Shown piece by piece: positions 51,352 to 62,240 of a stretch of 64,000 nucleotides of DNA. Made by a program: the position numbers and the translations under genes. How positions within the stretch are numbered: the stretch's first letter is position 1; each line of letters opens with the position of its first letter. The stretch is from positions 1 through 64,000 of the forward strand of contig KZ478070.1 in the NCBI GenBank assembly GCA_002837195.1, in the 5' to 3' direction. The notes under the pieces are model-generated. The model was not told the origin of the DNA, did no database searches, and worked only from the letters and a program-made list of their open reading frames with translations. The DNA comes from Enterobacterales bacterium CwR94 (lineage in GTDB: Bacteria > Pseudomonadota > Gammaproteobacteria > Enterobacterales > Enterobacteriaceae).

Positions 51352-52102
51352 TTTTGCCGAACCTCTTTTCCATATAACGAACCAGCAGTGAAAGCAGGAA
51401 AGTAAATACCCAGTAGACGACAGAAATCACCAGGTAGGGTTCCCAATAGGTGGCATACGCCCCAGACACGGTACGGGCCGCATACGCTAAATCAGCGAGG
51501 CCAATCGCCGACGCCAGTGAAGAGTCTTTCACGATGGCAATGGCATTATTGCCCAGCGGTGGCAGCATGCGGCGGAAGGCCTGTGGCAAAATCACCTGGC
51601 GCATGGTGCGACCATAGGACATGCCCAGTGAACGAGAGGCTTCCATTTGACCGCGATCGATTGATTGAATGCCGGCGCGGAAAATTTCCGAAACGTAGGC
51701 ACCCGCATTCAGGGTAATCGCCACCACGCAGGATAAAAAGGCCCCGTAGTTGGCACGCAGTTCGCGAGCAAAATCCACCGACATGATGCCGTTGGTCACC
51801 AACAGTCCATCACGCGGGTTGATAAACAGCGGAACCAGTGCAAAGTGCACCACCATAATCTGTACAAACAGCGGGGTACCGCGAAAGGCGCTGATATAAA
51901 TGCGCACTGGCCACTGTACAAAGTAATGCAAAATGTATTTCCACGGGCCATGCGGTGCCTGCGCCAAACGGCCTAAACCGAGCGTCAACCCCCACAGGGT
52001 GCCCGTTATCACACAAATCAGGGTGCATTTCAGGGTCATCATCGCGCCGTCGATAAACAGCGGCATATACTCCTGGATGATTTCCCAACGAAATCCTGTC
52101 AT
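51338..52102 (-). CDS. Polar amino acid ABC transporter, permease
   Basis: 254-residue HisM/GlnP-type inner-membrane permease with about five membrane segments and the coupling EAA loop [32 protein letters not shown]. Only one permease is encoded, so it presumably forms a homodimer. It lies 43 bp after the binding-protein gene. The conserved [15 protein letters not shown] segment is typical of the family. Confidence 0.93.
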   Translation of the reverse strand: MTGFRWEIIQEYMPLFIDGAMMTLKCTLICVITGTLWGLTLGLGRLAQAPHGPWKYILHYFVQWPVRIYISAFRGTPLFVQIMVVHFALVPLFINPRDGLLVTNGIMSVDFARELRANYGAFLSCVVAITLNAGAYVSEIFRAGIQSIDRGQMEASRSLGMSYGRTMRQVILPQAFRRMLPPLGNNAIAIVKDSSLASAIGLADLAYAARTVSGAYATYWEPYLVISVVYWVFTFLLSLLVRYMEKRFGKSDSR

Positions 52103-52145
52103 AGAACGTCCTTAAAGCGCCGCGCGAGGGCGCGGCGAAGTGAAA

Positions 52146-52907
52146 TTACTCAGCGGGCAGGGTCGGTACGTTGTTGTCGAACCAGGTGCTGTAGATTTTG
52201 GCGTAGGTACCATCGGCAACGATCTTTTTCAGACCCGCGTTGATTTTATTGCGCAGTTCATCGTTACCTTTGGCCACGGCGATACCGAAATATTGGCGCT
52301 CAAATTTGTCGTCTGACACCAGCTTAAACTGCTTTTCCGGATGGGTTTTGATGTAGTACTTGACCACGCCAACGTCGCCAACAGCGGCACCGATACCGTC
52401 TTCATACAGCTCTTGCAGCATCAGCGGCGTGTTATCAAAACGTTTGATCGCGGTGCTGTTTTTGCCCAGCACATCAGAAACCACGATATCGCCCGTGCTG
52501 GAGTTCACCACGCCGACATTCAGTGATTTTAGCGATTCCAGTGAGCTGACCTTTGAGGCTTCAGGAATGACAATCGCTTGCTCTGCCGGGAAGTAAGGTG
52601 CGGAGAAATCCACCATCTGCTTACGCTTGTCGGTAATCGTGATGCCAGAAATAATGATGTCACGATCGCCGGAGTTCAGCGTGGCGAAAATCCCTTCCCA
52701 CGGCGTATTCACCAGTTTGATGTCAAAATTCTCGGCTTTCGCGACCGCTTTGATGATATCGATATCAAAGCCTTCCAGTTGCTTCTGCGCATTCTCAAAT
52801 TCGAATGGACGGTAAGTGCCGCCGGAACCCACGACATAGGTAGTGGCTTGTGCGGTGGTCGCGAACAGCGCCAGCAGCGCGCCCATCAGGGCAAAGCGGG
52901 TAAACAT
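52146..52907 (-). CDS. Polar amino acid ABC transporter, periplasmic binding protein
   Basis: 253 residues with a Sec signal peptide (MFTRFALMGALLALFATTAQA, cleavage before TTYVV) and an SBP family 3 fold: GTYRPFEFENAQKQLEGFDIDI, DIIISGITITDKRKQMVDFSAPYF and GAAVGDVGVVKYYIK. The Asp in the GFDIDI region and the Arg near TDKRKQM are typical contacts for the amino acid alpha groups. The substrate could be glutamine, arginine/lysine or a related amino acid; not resolvable here. Confidence 0.92.
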   Translation of the reverse strand: MFTRFALMGALLALFATTAQATTYVVGSGGTYRPFEFENAQKQLEGFDIDIIKAVAKAENFDIKLVNTPWEGIFATLNSGDRDIIISGITITDKRKQMVDFSAPYFPAEQAIVIPEASKVSSLESLKSLNVGVVNSSTGDIVVSDVLGKNSTAIKRFDNTPLMLQELYEDGIGAAVGDVGVVKYYIKTHPEKQFKLVSDDKFERQYFGIAVAKGNDELRNKINAGLKKIVADGTYAKIYSTWFDNNVPTLPAE

Positions 52908-52939
52908 AAGAACTCTCCTGGTAAAAATAAAAAAATCAT

Positions 52940-52962
52940 TTTATGCATATTAAGTGCATAAA
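52940..52962. promoter_or_regulatory. Palindrome upstream of the ABC transporter operon
   Basis: TTTATGCA (52940-52947) and TGCATAAA (52955-52962) flank a 7-base spacer in A+T-rich DNA 33 bp before the binding-protein start. It loosely resembles ARG boxes but has TGCAT in place of TGAAT; an amino-acid-responsive operator is a guess. Confidence 0.4.
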
Positions 52963-53104
52963 AATACACTTTGCTGCATGGCGTGGCAAGGGGTAAGCGG
53001 GCTTCTTTTTTAAGACTTACACCACAAATAGTGGCAAACGCGTTGACGTGGTGGAGTAACGCCAAAAGTTGTGGGATGATTGAGCCGTTTTTCAGGGGGC
53101 GCGG

Positions 53105-53413
53105 ATGGGTAAACTGACACTGCTGTTACTTGTTTTACTGGGCTGGTTGCAATATTCACTTTGGCTCGGCAAGAACGGCATCCACGATTACACGCGGGTC
53201 AGCGACGATGTCGCGCTGCAGCAGGCGAATAACGCCAAATTAAAAGCACGTAACGATCAGTTGTTTGCTGAAATTGACGATCTCAATGGTGGCTCAGAAG
53301 CGATTGAAGAGCGTGCGCGCAATGAACTGGGTATGATTAAACCCGGTGAAACCTTCTATCGTCTGGTGCCGGATCAAAACCGTCGCAACGCGTCGGCGTC
53401 GCAAAACCAATAA
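53105..53413 (+). CDS. ftsB: Cell division protein FtsB
   Basis: FtsB forms a complex with FtsL and FtsQ in the divisome. The 102-residue bitopic protein has one N-terminal membrane segment (about 4-20, [17 protein letters not shown]) followed by a periplasmic coiled coil (about 29-70) and the conserved [22 protein letters not shown]. It leads ftsB-ispD-ispF-truD-surE-pcm, with overlapping or nearly touching genes. Confidence 0.95.
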   Translation: MGKLTLLLLVLLGWLQYSLWLGKNGIHDYTRVSDDVALQQANNAKLKARNDQLFAEIDDLNGGSEAIEERARNELGMIKPGETFYRLVPDQNRRNASASQNQ

Positions 53414-53421
53414 CGATAATC

Positions 53422-54129
53422 ATGAATACACCTTCCTTCCCGCGGATCATCGCCGTGGTGCCTGCGGCCGGTATCGGCAGCCGCATGGCGTCTGACTGCC
53501 CAAAGCAGTATTTACGTATCGGTGCGAACACCATTCTTGAGCATGCCATTGGATCACTGATGGCACAGCCAGCGATTGAGCGTGTCATTGTCGCGCTCAG
53601 TGCTGACGATCAGATCTTTTCAACGCTGCCCATTGCGCAGCATCCCCGCGTCTCCACCGTTATCGGCGGCCAGCAGCGTGCAGATTCCGTGTTGGCGGGC
53701 TTGCAGGCTGCGGGTGACGAAGGTTGGGCTCTGGTGCACGATGCGGCCCGTCCCTGCCTGCATCAAGATGATCTGCTGCGTATGCTGGCGATGACACAGC
53801 GCAGTGAGGTCGGGGGCATTTTGGCTGCACCGGTGCGTGACACGATGAAGCGGGCCAATGCCTGCAACGGTATCGATCATACGGTGGATCGCGAAGCCCT
53901 GTGGCACGCCTTAACACCGCAGCTGTTTCCGTTAGTCCTGCTGCGTGAAGCCTTACAGCGCGCGTTACGCGAAGGTGCCGTGATTACCGACGAAGCCTCC
54001 GCCCTTGAACATTGCGGCTATCATCCTGAATTAATTGCGGGCCGCAGTGATAATATTAAAGTCACCCGCCCGGAAGATTTGGCGCTGGCGGCATTCTATT
54101 TGACACAGATTTCTAAGGAGAACGCATGA
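53422..54129 (+). CDS. ispD: 2-C-methyl-D-erythritol 4-phosphate cytidylyltransferase
   Basis: IspD makes CDP-methylerythritol in the MEP isoprenoid pathway. The 235-residue protein has the nucleotidyltransferase motif [34 protein letters not shown] and [11 protein letters not shown]. Its stop overlaps the ispF start; AAGGAG for ispF lies inside its last codons. It is 8 bp after ftsB. Confidence 0.96.
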   Translation: MNTPSFPRIIAVVPAAGIGSRMASDCPKQYLRIGANTILEHAIGSLMAQPAIERVIVALSADDQIFSTLPIAQHPRVSTVIGGQQRADSVLAGLQAAGDEGWALVHDAARPCLHQDDLLRMLAMTQRSEVGGILAAPVRDTMKRANACNGIDHTVDREALWHALTPQLFPLVLLREALQRALREGAVITDEASALEHCGYHPELIAGRSDNIKVTRPEDLALAAFYLTQISKENA

Positions 54130-54608
54130 TGCGTATCGGTCATGGTTTTGATGTCCATGCTTTTGGTGGCGAAGGCCCTATTGTGATCGGCGGGGTGCGT
54201 ATTCCCTTTGAGCAAGGTTTACTGGCGCACTCTGATGGAGATGTGGCACTGCATGCCGTCACGGATGCCCTATTGGGCGCTGCGGCATTAGGCGACATTG
54301 GCAAACTGTTTCCTGATACCGATATGGCCTACAAAGGTGCCGACAGCCGTGAATTGCTGCGTGAGGCCTGGCGCCGTATTCAGGCCAAGGGATATACCTT
54401 AGGGAATCTCGACGTCACGCTGATTGCCCAGGCACCGAAGATGGCCCCGCATATTCCGCAGATGCGCGTGTTTCTGGCCGAAGATCTGCAATGCCATATG
54501 GACCAGGTCAACGTGAAAGCCACCACGACCGAAAAGCTCGGTTTTACTGGGCGGGGTGAAGGGATCGCGTGTGCTGCGGTCGCGCTGCTGGTTAAAGCGG
54601 GGGCGTAA
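54129..54608 (+). CDS. ispF: 2-C-methyl-D-erythritol 2,4-cyclodiphosphate synthase
   Basis: IspF cyclises CDP-ME 2-phosphate, two steps after IspD. 159 residues from ATG 54129 (E. coli length; ATG 54126 would add one Met). Metal ligands are in [38 protein letters not shown] and [19 protein letters not shown] are diagnostic. Its TAA shares a base with the truD ATG. Confidence 0.97.
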   Translation: MRIGHGFDVHAFGGEGPIVIGGVRIPFEQGLLAHSDGDVALHAVTDALLGAAALGDIGKLFPDTDMAYKGADSRELLREAWRRIQAKGYTLGNLDVTLIAQAPKMAPHIPQMRVFLAEDLQCHMDQVNVKATTTEKLGFTGRGEGIACAAVALLVKAGA

Positions 54609-55660
54609 TGGCACAACAACAGCTGCATTGGTTACTGGGCATGCCCACATCCACAGGCGTGATTAAAACGCACCCTGAAGATTTTGTGGTTAAGGAAGAT
54701 TTAGGCTATCGCCCGGATGGCGAAGGTGAGCAGGTGCTGGTACATGTGCGCAAGATTGGCTGCAATACCCGTTTTGTGGCAGAAGCTCTGGCAGCCTTTG
54801 CTAAAGTGCCGGCCCGTGATGTGAGCTTTGCGGGCATGAAAGATCGCCATGCTGTCACCGAGCAGTGGTTCTGCTTACGCGTTCCAGGCAAGACCACGCC
54901 AGATTTCTCCCGTTTTGTGCTGGAAGGCTGTGAAGTACTGGAAGTGGCGCGCCACCAACGCAAAGTGCGTACGGGCGGCTTACAAGGCAACGCGTTTCAA
55001 CTGATCGTGCGCCAGATTTCCGATCGCCCAAACGTGGAAACGCGTCTGCAAAGTGTTGCTTTACTGGGGTTCCCCAACTATTTCGGTCAGCAGCGTTTTG
55101 GGCGTGGCGGCAGTAACCTCGATCTGGTCGAGCGTTGGGCCAACAATGCGATTCGTATCAAAGAACGCAGCAAGCGCAGCCTGACCCTGTCGGCGGCCCG
55201 TAGCGCAATGTTTAATCACGTCACCAGTGCCCGCCTTGCCGACCAGGGTAATCTCAGCACGCTGATGGCGGGCGATGCATTGCAGTTAAGCGGGCGTGGG
55301 AGTTGGTTTGTGGCGGCAGAGGATGAAGATCCTCAGGCACTGCAGCAACGCATCGACAGCGGCGAGTTACGGATCACGGCACCCTTACCGGGAAGCGGCC
55401 GTCCCGGTCCTCAGGGCGCGGCATTGCAATTCGAACAGCAGCATTTGGAAGATAAGCAAAGCTGGATTGCCTTGCTTGAGCGTGAAAAAGTTGAAGCCGC
55501 ACGCCGTGCTATGCTGGTGATTGCTTGCGATCTGCGTTGGCAATGGTTAGACGACGCAACACTGCAGCTTGATTTCTGGCTTCCGGCGGGCAGCTTTGCC
55601 ACCAGTCTGCTGCGTGAATTGATTAATCTGGAGGGTGATCATGCGGATACTGCTGAGTAA
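54608..55660 (+). CDS. truD: tRNA pseudouridine(13) synthase
   Basis: TruD makes pseudouridine 13 in tRNA-Glu. The 350-residue protein (E. coli 349) has the catalytic Asp in [38 protein letters not shown], and [16 protein letters not shown] of the TRUD insertion domain. It shares one base with ispF and overlaps surE by 20 bases. Confidence 0.96.
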   Translation: MAQQQLHWLLGMPTSTGVIKTHPEDFVVKEDLGYRPDGEGEQVLVHVRKIGCNTRFVAEALAAFAKVPARDVSFAGMKDRHAVTEQWFCLRVPGKTTPDFSRFVLEGCEVLEVARHQRKVRTGGLQGNAFQLIVRQISDRPNVETRLQSVALLGFPNYFGQQRFGRGGSNLDLVERWANNAIRIKERSKRSLTLSAARSAMFNHVTSARLADQGNLSTLMAGDALQLSGRGSWFVAAEDEDPQALQQRIDSGELRITAPLPGSGRPGPQGAALQFEQQHLEDKQSWIALLEREKVEAARRAMLVIACDLRWQWLDDATLQLDFWLPAGSFATSLLRELINLEGDHADTAE

Positions 55661-56402
55661 CGACGATGGCATCCATGCGCCGGGTATTCAAACCCTGGCG
55701 AACACCCTGCGCGAGTTTGCCGAGGTACAGGTGGTGGCTCCCGATCGCAATCGCAGTGGCGCATCAAACTCACTGACGCTGGAAACGCCTCTGCGTACTT
55801 TTGCGTTTCCAAATGGGGACATTGCGGTTCAGGGCGGTACGCCTACTGATTGCGTGTTCCTCGGCGTGAACGAATTAATGAAGCCACGCCCGGATATCGT
55901 TGTCTCTGGTATTAATGCCGGGCCGAATCTTGGCGATGACGTGATCTATTCCGGTACCGTCGCGGCCGCGATGGAAGGGCGTCACTTAGGGCTTCCCGCG
56001 CTGGCGGTATCGCTCAATGGTTATCAGCATTACGACACGGCAGCGGCGGTAACCGCCACATTGCTTCGCGCGTTGATGCGTGAGCCGCTGCGCACCGGGC
56101 GTATTCTGAATGTGAATGTGCCCGACCTGCCGCTCTCCGAAATTAAAGGGATTCGCGTTACCCGCTGTGGCAGTCGCCATCCGGCGGATAAAGTGATTGC
56201 CCAGCAAGATCCCCGTGGCGCAACGTTATATTGGATCGGCCCGCCAGGTGATAAGCATGATGCTGGCCCGGATACTGATTTTGCCGCCGTTGATGAGGGT
56301 TATGTCTCCGTCACCGCGCTGCATGTTGATCTCACGGCACACGCGGCACAAGAGGTTGTTGGCGCATGGCTTGAGAAAACTGAGGTAGCCAAGGCATGGT
56401 GA
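55641..56402 (+). CDS. surE: 5'/3'-nucleotidase SurE
   Basis: SurE is a metal-dependent nucleoside monophosphate and exopolyphosphate phosphatase linked to stationary-phase survival. The 253-residue protein (same as E. coli) has the metal motif [16 protein letters not shown] (Asp8, Asp9), [11 protein letters not shown] and [24 protein letters not shown] 55641 with GGAGG upstream is preferred to GTG 55635. It starts inside truD and overlaps pcm by 7 bases. Confidence 0.96.
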   Translation: MRILLSNDDGIHAPGIQTLANTLREFAEVQVVAPDRNRSGASNSLTLETPLRTFAFPNGDIAVQGGTPTDCVFLGVNELMKPRPDIVVSGINAGPNLGDDVIYSGTVAAAMEGRHLGLPALAVSLNGYQHYDTAAAVTATLLRALMREPLRTGRILNVNVPDLPLSEIKGIRVTRCGSRHPADKVIAQQDPRGATLYWIGPPGDKHDAGPDTDFAAVDEGYVSVTALHVDLTAHAAQEVVGAWLEKTEVAKAW

Positions 56403-57028
56403 GTAAACGTGTTCAGACCCTCATTACCCAATTGCGTCAGCAAGGCATCAATGACGAGCGCTTACTGTTAGCGATTGAAGCCGTGCCGCGAGAGCGTTTT
56501 GTCGATGAGGCATTTGAACACAAAGCCTGGGAAAATACGGCGTTGCCGATTGGTTCAGGGCAAACTATCTCGCAGCCTTACATTGTGGCGCGCATGACGT
56601 CGCTGTTGAATCTCACGCCTACTTCACGGGTACTGGAGATCGGCACCGGATCGGGCTATCAAACTGCTGTGCTTGCACATTTAGTCGAGCATGTGTGGTC
56701 GGTAGAGCGCATCAAGAGTTTACAGTGGCAGGCCAAGCGCCGCCTGAAACAGCTTGATTTACACAATATTTCAACCCGTCATGGTGACGGTTGGGAAGGC
56801 TGGCCGTCACGCGGGCCGTTTGATGCCATTATTGTGACGGCGGCACCCGAAGCCGTGCCTACAGAATTAATGATGCAGTTAGCGGAAGGCGGCATTATGG
56901 TGCTGCCCGTTGGCGAGAGCCATCAACAACAATTGTTGAAACGCATTACCCACAAAGAAGGCGAGTTTGTGGTGGATATCATAGAACCCGTGCGGTTTGT
57001 TCCTCTGGTAAAAGGTGATATCGCCTGA
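56396..57028 (+). CDS. pcm: Protein-L-isoaspartate O-methyltransferase
   Basis: Pcm methylates isoaspartyl residues in aged proteins, starting their repair. The 210-residue protein (E. coli 208) has [13 protein letters not shown], the SAM motif [29 protein letters not shown] and the C-terminal [11 protein letters not shown]. It overlaps surE by 7 bases. A 185-bp gap with the nlpD promoter region follows. Confidence 0.96.
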   Translation: MVSKRVQTLITQLRQQGINDERLLLAIEAVPRERFVDEAFEHKAWENTALPIGSGQTISQPYIVARMTSLLNLTPTSRVLEIGTGSGYQTAVLAHLVEHVWSVERIKSLQWQAKRRLKQLDLHNISTRHGDGWEGWPSRGPFDAIIVTAAPEAVPTELMMQLAEGGIMVLPVGESHQQQLLKRITHKEGEFVVDIIEPVRFVPLVKGDIA

Positions 57029-57213
57029 GAATCTCTACTTTGACGCATTAAGTAATTATTTTTACACCACAGTTTCGTAGTCTGTCTGAGTCGATATTGT
57101 TAGACTCTCGGATATTTCCGTCTGGTGGTTCAGGGAAACAGACGAGACACTATCGCTTGCTGCGCCTGATTCTGGCGTAATTCGAACGTCACCGTATGCT
57201 GCATGGGGGATAA

Positions 57214-58365
57214 ATGAGCACGGGAAGCCCAATATTAAAACTGCGTCGTATTGCGACTCTCTCTTTGGTCAGTTTTTGGCTGGCAGGCTGCGCCAGCGAT
57301 CACACACAGGCACCGATCAGCAGTGTCAATGGTGGGGGCAACAGTGGCGGTATGCTGCGCGGTGGTAACAGCGCGTCCTCCGGTGGCGTGCCGACGGCAC
57401 CGCCAATGAGCAACAGCGCGGGCTTGCCTTCACGTCCGGTGATTGGTAACGCGGCGCCGGTGAACAGTGGCAATGTCGTCCCGGCCAATAATCCGGCGAT
57501 GAACTCAGCCCCTGTGCAAAATGTTGTGACTGAGAACGGGCGTATTGTGTACAACCGTAGCTACAACGATATTCCTAAAGGAAGCTACAGCGGTGGGGAT
57601 ACCTACACGGTAAAACGCGGCGATACGCTGTTCTATATTGCCTGGATTACCGGCAACGATTTCCGTGATTTGGCACAACGTAACAATGTGCCTGCGCCTT
57701 ATAGTCTGAACGTAGGGCAGACGCTGTCGATTTCCAATGGAGCGGGAACGCCAATCACCGGTGGCAACGCCATTACGGCCGCCGATGCCAGCCAGGCCGG
57801 TGTGACACCTCCACCATCGTCGACAAAAATTCAGCAAGGCGCGGTTGCACGACAACCTGTAATTACGTATTCTGAGGATTCAGGTAGTTCAAACAACGGC
57901 AAAATGTTGCCGTCTTCGGGAACAACTGTTGCAACGACAACAGCCCCGGTTACCGTACCAACCGTCAGCAGCACCACCAACAGTTCGACGCCGGTAGGAA
58001 GTTGGCGTTGGCCTACAGACGGTAAGATCATCGACAACTTCTCTGCTTCCGAAGGGGGCAATAAAGGGGTTGATATCTCTGGCTCGCGTGGACAATCCAT
58101 TGTAGCAACCGCCTCAGGACGAGTGGTGTACGCTGGTAACGCGCTCCGTGGTTACGGTAATTTAATTATCATCAAACATAATGATGATTACCTGAGTGCC
58201 TATGCCCATAACGATACAATGCTGGTTCGCGAACAACAGGAAGTTAAAGCAGGTCAGAAAATCGCGACGATGGGCAGCACTGGTACCAGTTCAGTACGTT
58301 TGCATTTTGAAATTCGTTACAAGGGGAAATCCGTAAACCCGCTGAGGTATTTGCCACAGCGATAA
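57214..58365 (+). CDS. nlpD: Murein hydrolase activator NlpD
   Basis: NlpD is an outer-membrane lipoprotein that activates the amidase AmiC at the septum. 383 residues: lipoprotein signal with lipobox LAGC (Cys26), a low-complexity Gly/Ser/Asn/Pro segment (about 30-110), a LysM domain (about 127-172, [20 protein letters not shown]), a second Ser/Thr-rich linker, and a C-terminal LytM/M23 domain (about 260-380). The M23 zinc ligands are degenerate (NKGVDIS and VRLHFEI lack the first His and HxH), as in active-site-dead activators. In E. coli the main rpoS promoter lies inside nlpD. Confidence 0.95.
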   Translation: MSTGSPILKLRRIATLSLVSFWLAGCASDHTQAPISSVNGGGNSGGMLRGGNSASSGGVPTAPPMSNSAGLPSRPVIGNAAPVNSGNVVPANNPAMNSAPVQNVVTENGRIVYNRSYNDIPKGSYSGGDTYTVKRGDTLFYIAWITGNDFRDLAQRNNVPAPYSLNVGQTLSISNGAGTPITGGNAITAADASQAGVTPPPSSTKIQQGAVARQPVITYSEDSGSSNNGKMLPSSGTTVATTTAPVTVPTVSSTTNSSTPVGSWRWPTDGKIIDNFSASEGGNKGVDISGSRGQSIVATASGRVVYAGNALRGYGNLIIIKHNDDYLSAYAHNDTMLVREQQEVKAGQKIATMGSTGTSSVRLHFEIRYKGKSVNPLRYLPQR

Positions 58366-58415
58366 CCGGCAGAACCCTGGTGTTCTGCCCTGGGAATCAC
58401 GGGTAGGAGCCGCTT

Positions 58416-59408
58416 ATGAGCCAGAATACGCTGAAAGTTAATGATTTAAACGAGAATGCGGAATTCGACGAAAACGGAACTGAAGAATTTGATGAGAAGG
58501 CTCTCGTCGGAAGCGAACCTGTTGATAACGATTTAGCTGAAGAAGAGTTATTGTCACAAGGTGCTACGCAGCGCGTGTTGGATGCGACGCAACTTTATCT
58601 GGGGGAGATTGGCTATTCTCCCCTGTTAACGGCAGAGGAAGAGGTTTTCTTTGCCCGTCGCGCACTGCGTGGTGATATTCCATCACGTCGCCGCATGATC
58701 GAAAGTAATTTGCGTTTGGTGGTTAAAATTGCCCGCCGTTACAGCAATCGTGGTCTGGCGTTGCTGGACCTGATTGAAGAGGGCAATCTTGGCCTCATCC
58801 GCGCAGTAGAGAAGTTTGATCCAGAGCGTGGGTTCCGTTTCTCTACTTATGCAACCTGGTGGATCCGCCAGACAATCGAACGGGCGATCATGAATCAAAC
58901 CCGTACGATTCGTTTGCCTATTCACATCGTCAAAGAGCTGAACGTCTATCTGCGTACGGCACGTGAACTGTCACATAAGCTGGATCACGAACCAAGTGCA
59001 GAAGAGATTGCAGAGCAACTGGACAAGCCGGTTGATGACGTCAGCCGCATGCTACGCCTTAATGAACGTATCACCTCGGTAGATACGCCTCTGGGCGGCG
59101 ATTCAGAAAAAGCACTGCTCGATATTCTGGCCGATGAAAAAGACAACGGCCCGGAAGATACCACCCAAGACGATGATATGAAACACAGCATCGTGAAGTG
59201 GTTGTTCGAGCTGAACGCTAAGCAACGCGAAGTGTTGGCACGTCGTTTCGGCCTGTTGGGCTATGAAGCGGCAACGCTGGAAGATGTGGGACGTGAAATT
59301 GGTCTGACGCGTGAACGCGTCCGCCAGATTCAGGTTGAAGGTTTGCGTCGTCTGCGTGAGATCCTGCAGACACAAGGGCTGAACATTGAAGCGTTGTTTC
59401 GTGAATAA
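58416..59408 (+). CDS. rpoS: RNA polymerase sigma factor RpoS
   Basis: Stationary-phase and general stress sigma factor. 330 residues, same as E. coli: regions 1.2 ([19 protein letters not shown]), 2 ([60 protein letters not shown]), 3 and 4.2 ([30 protein letters not shown]). No frameshift or early stop is seen, although rpoS is often disrupted in laboratory strains. It is followed by a bidirectional terminator and convergent mutS. Confidence 0.98.
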   Translation: MSQNTLKVNDLNENAEFDENGTEEFDEKALVGSEPVDNDLAEEELLSQGATQRVLDATQLYLGEIGYSPLLTAEEEVFFARRALRGDIPSRRRMIESNLRLVVKIARRYSNRGLALLDLIEEGNLGLIRAVEKFDPERGFRFSTYATWWIRQTIERAIMNQTRTIRLPIHIVKELNVYLRTARELSHKLDHEPSAEEIAEQLDKPVDDVSRMLRLNERITSVDTPLGGDSEKALLDILADEKDNGPEDTTQDDDMKHSIVKWLFELNAKQREVLARRFGLLGYEAATLEDVGREIGLTRERVRQIQVEGLRRLREILQTQGLNIEALFRE

Positions 59409-59427
59409 TCGCTGTTAGCGGGCATAT

Positions 59428-59459
59428 AAAAAGCGATGACCTTAGGTCATCGCTTTTTT
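59428..59459. terminator. Bidirectional rpoS/mutS terminator
   Basis: AAGCGATGACC / GGTCATCGCTT (11-bp stem, 3-nt loop) has six T on the plus side and five A on the other, so it can end both rpoS and mutS transcripts. Confidence 0.93.
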
Positions 59460-59466
59460 GTTGGTA

Positions 59467-62022
59467 TCACACCAGTGATTTTAAGCGATACACCCATTCC
59501 AGCGCCTGACGCGGTGACAGTGAATCAGGATCCAAGGCTTCCAGTGCTTCAACGGCCGGGGATGTTTCGGCGGCCAGTAACTGCATCTGCGACCCTTCAA
59601 TGGTGGATGTCGCGCTGCTGTTCGACAGTGTTTCTAACTCTTTCAGCTTCTGGCGTGCACGTTTGATCACTTCTTTAGGCACGCCTGCCAGTGCCGCGAC
59701 GGCCAAACCATAACTTTTACTGGCCGCGCCCTCTTGCACGCTGTGCATAAAGGCAATGGTGTCGCCATGCTCGATGGCATCAAGGTGGACATTCGCGACG
59801 CCCTGCATTTTTTCTGGCAGCGTGGTGAGCTCGAAATAGTGCGTGGCGAACAGCGTCATGGCTTTGATGCGGTTTGCCAGGTTCTCAGCACAAGCCCAGG
59901 CAAGGGATAAGCCATCATAGGTTGAGGTTCCACGGCCAATTTCATCCATCAATACCAAACTCTGCTCAGTGGCATTGTGGAGAATATTGGCCGTTTCTGT
60001 CATTTCCACCATGAAAGTGGAACGTCCAGAAGCCAAATCATCAGCGGCACCCACGCGCGTAAAAATACGATCAACCGGGCCGATTTGTGCTGCATCTGCA
60101 GGCACATAACTGCCGATATACGCCATGAGCACAATTAAGGCGGCCTGACGCATGTAGGTGCTTTTCCCGCCCATATTGGGGCCGGTAATGATTAGCATCC
60201 GACGTTGCGGTGACAGGGTGAGGGGATTGGCGATAAAGGGCTCTTTCAGCACTTGCTCAACCACTGGGTGACGGCCGCCTTTAATCTCAATACCGGGCTT
60301 ATCGGTGAGTGTCGGGCGGACGAAATTCAGAGTATAGGCGCGCTCTGCGAGGTTACAGAGTACGTCGAGTTCAGCCAGCGCCGCGGCACTCATTTGCAAG
60401 GCTTCCAGATGAGGCAGTAGCGTATCCAGCAACGCTTCGTACAAGGTTTTTTCGAGCGCCAGTGCTTTGCCTTTTGACGTCAGAACTTTGTCTTCATACT
60501 CTTTGAGTTCGGGGATGATATAGCGCTCAGCATTTTTCAATGTCTGGCGGCGGACATAGTGCATCGGAACCAGATGGCTTTGACCACGACTCACCTGAAT
60601 AAAATAGCCATGCACAGCATTAAAGCCGACTTTAAGCGTGTCCAGACCCAGTTTTTCGCGCTCGCGGATCTCCAGACGATCCAGATAATCTGTGGCACCG
60701 TCGGCTAAGGCTCGCCACTCGTCCAGCTCTTCGTTGTAACCCGGTGCAATCACGCCTCCGTCGCGAACCAGCACAGGAGGTGCTTCGATTACTGCCCGTT
60801 CCAGCAATTCACGCAGCTCGGTAAATTCACCCATGTGGCTGCGTAAATTGACAAGATGAGGCGCAGACACCGCGTCAGTTTCAGCGTGAATGGCTGGCAG
60901 TTGTTGGAAGGCGTGGCGCATGCGCGCAAGATCGCGAGGGCGCGCTGTTCGTAATGCCAAACGTGCCAGAATACGTTCTAAATCGCCGACCTGACGCAGC
61001 AGTGGCTGAAGCTCAGCGGTGAGATCTTGCAGTTGTTCAATACTGTGTTGGCGTCCGACAATGATTTGGCTGTCACGCACTGGCATGTGCAACCAGCGTT
61101 TCAACATGCGACTGCCCATGGGCGTGACGGTTTTATCTAACACGGCGGCAAGCGTGTTTTCAGGGCCGCCTGCCAAATTCTGGGTGATCTCAAGATTGCG
61201 TCGCGTTGCCGCATCCATAATGATGCCGTCTTGCTGGCGCTCCATGGTCACGGAACGGATGTGCGGCAGGGCCGTGCGTTGAGTATCTTTCACATATTGC
61301 AGCAGACAGCCCGCGGCGACGATCGCCATGTCGGCTTTTTCTATACCGAAACCGATCAAATCACGGGTGCCAAATTGCAGGGTGAGCTGCTGACGCGCGG
61401 TGTCAATTTCAAACTCCCACAGCGGGCGACGACGCAATCCCCGGCGATTCTCGATAGACGCCAGATTGGGGAAATTTTCAGGGTACAGCAATTCGGCAGG
61501 ATTGGTGCGCTGCAGTTCTGCAGCCATGGCTTCCAGGTCACTGGGTTCCGTGACGCGAAAGCGACCTGAACTGATGTCCAGCGTGGCGTAGCCGAAGCCG
61601 TTGGCACCCTGGTAAATAGCAGCCAACAAGTTATCTTGTCGTTCTTGCAGCAGAGCTTCATCACTGATCGTACCGGGGGTGACAATGCGCACCACTTTGC
61701 GCTCAACGGGGCCTTTACTTAAAGCTGGGTCGCCAATTTGTTCACAGATAGCGACCGATTCGCCCATTTGTACCAAACGCGCCAGATAGTTCTCTGCTGC
61801 GTGATGCGGTACACCCGCCATCGGGATAGGTTCACCTGCTGAAGCGCCCCGTTTTGTCAGGGAGATATCCAATAGTTGTGACGCCCGCTTTGCATCATCA
61901 TAAAACAGCTCGTAGAAATCCCCCATCCGGTAAAACAGCAGGATTTCAGGGTGTTCGGCCTTAAGACGCAGGTACTGCTGCATCATTGGGGTGTGCGAGT
62001 CTAAATTTTCTATTGTACTCAT
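59467..62022 (-). CDS. mutS: DNA mismatch repair protein MutS
   Basis: MutS recognises mismatches and small loops and recruits MutL. The 851-residue protein (E. coli 853) has the mismatch-reading Phe36-X-Glu38 in [11 protein letters not shown], the clamp and lever domains, and the C-terminal ATPase with Walker [42 protein letters not shown], Walker [17 protein letters not shown] and [12 protein letters not shown]. It is convergent with rpoS. Its upstream flank carries the integrase. Confidence 0.97.
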   Translation of the reverse strand: MSTIENLDSHTPMMQQYLRLKAEHPEILLFYRMGDFYELFYDDAKRASQLLDISLTKRGASAGEPIPMAGVPHHAAENYLARLVQMGESVAICEQIGDPALSKGPVERKVVRIVTPGTISDEALLQERQDNLLAAIYQGANGFGYATLDISSGRFRVTEPSDLEAMAAELQRTNPAELLYPENFPNLASIENRRGLRRRPLWEFEIDTARQQLTLQFGTRDLIGFGIEKADMAIVAAGCLLQYVKDTQRTALPHIRSVTMERQQDGIIMDAATRRNLEITQNLAGGPENTLAAVLDKTVTPMGSRMLKRWLHMPVRDSQIIVGRQHSIEQLQDLTAELQPLLRQVGDLERILARLALRTARPRDLARMRHAFQQLPAIHAETDAVSAPHLVNLRSHMGEFTELRELLERAVIEAPPVLVRDGGVIAPGYNEELDEWRALADGATDYLDRLEIREREKLGLDTLKVGFNAVHGYFIQVSRGQSHLVPMHYVRRQTLKNAERYIIPELKEYEDKVLTSKGKALALEKTLYEALLDTLLPHLEALQMSAAALAELDVLCNLAERAYTLNFVRPTLTDKPGIEIKGGRHPVVEQVLKEPFIANPLTLSPQRRMLIITGPNMGGKSTYMRQAALIVLMAYIGSYVPADAAQIGPVDRIFTRVGAADDLASGRSTFMVEMTETANILHNATEQSLVLMDEIGRGTSTYDGLSLAWACAENLANRIKAMTLFATHYFELTTLPEKMQGVANVHLDAIEHGDTIAFMHSVQEGAASKSYGLAVAALAGVPKEVIKRARQKLKELETLSNSSATSTIEGSQMQLLAAETSPAVEALEALDPDSLSPRQALEWVYRLKSLV

Positions 62023-62240
62023 CGGTTTGTGATGTCCATTTTCTTAATTTTTAATGAGTTAGTGTTTTTTATGGTTATCGTTAGGTTTCACGTTGTCTCA
62101 TCGGATATCATGAAATCCTACATTTAAATGTAGGTTAAAGTGTAGCTTGCCAACCTATGGCTTGGTAAAATATGGGCACATACAGCGCAACCTACATTTA
62201 TGTTCATGACTAACATAAGGTGCATGATAACGGAGTCTTT
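62023..62240. promoter_or_regulatory. mutS/integrase divergent region with repeated CCTACATTTA
   Basis: 218 bp, A+T-rich. A perfect 18-base palindrome CCTACATTTAAATGTAGG lies at 62117-62134, so CCTACATTTA occurs at 62117-62126 and in inverse orientation at 62125-62134; a third copy in direct orientation is at 62191-62200 (within AACCTACATTTA). Such spaced repeats beside an integrase could be arm-type integrase/excisionase sites or an autoregulatory operator. No tRNA gene or obvious core att site is visible. Confidence 0.55.

Noticed and set aside
58416-59408. Possible rpoS inactivation
   Set aside because: The frame is complete at 330 codons with all sigma regions intact.
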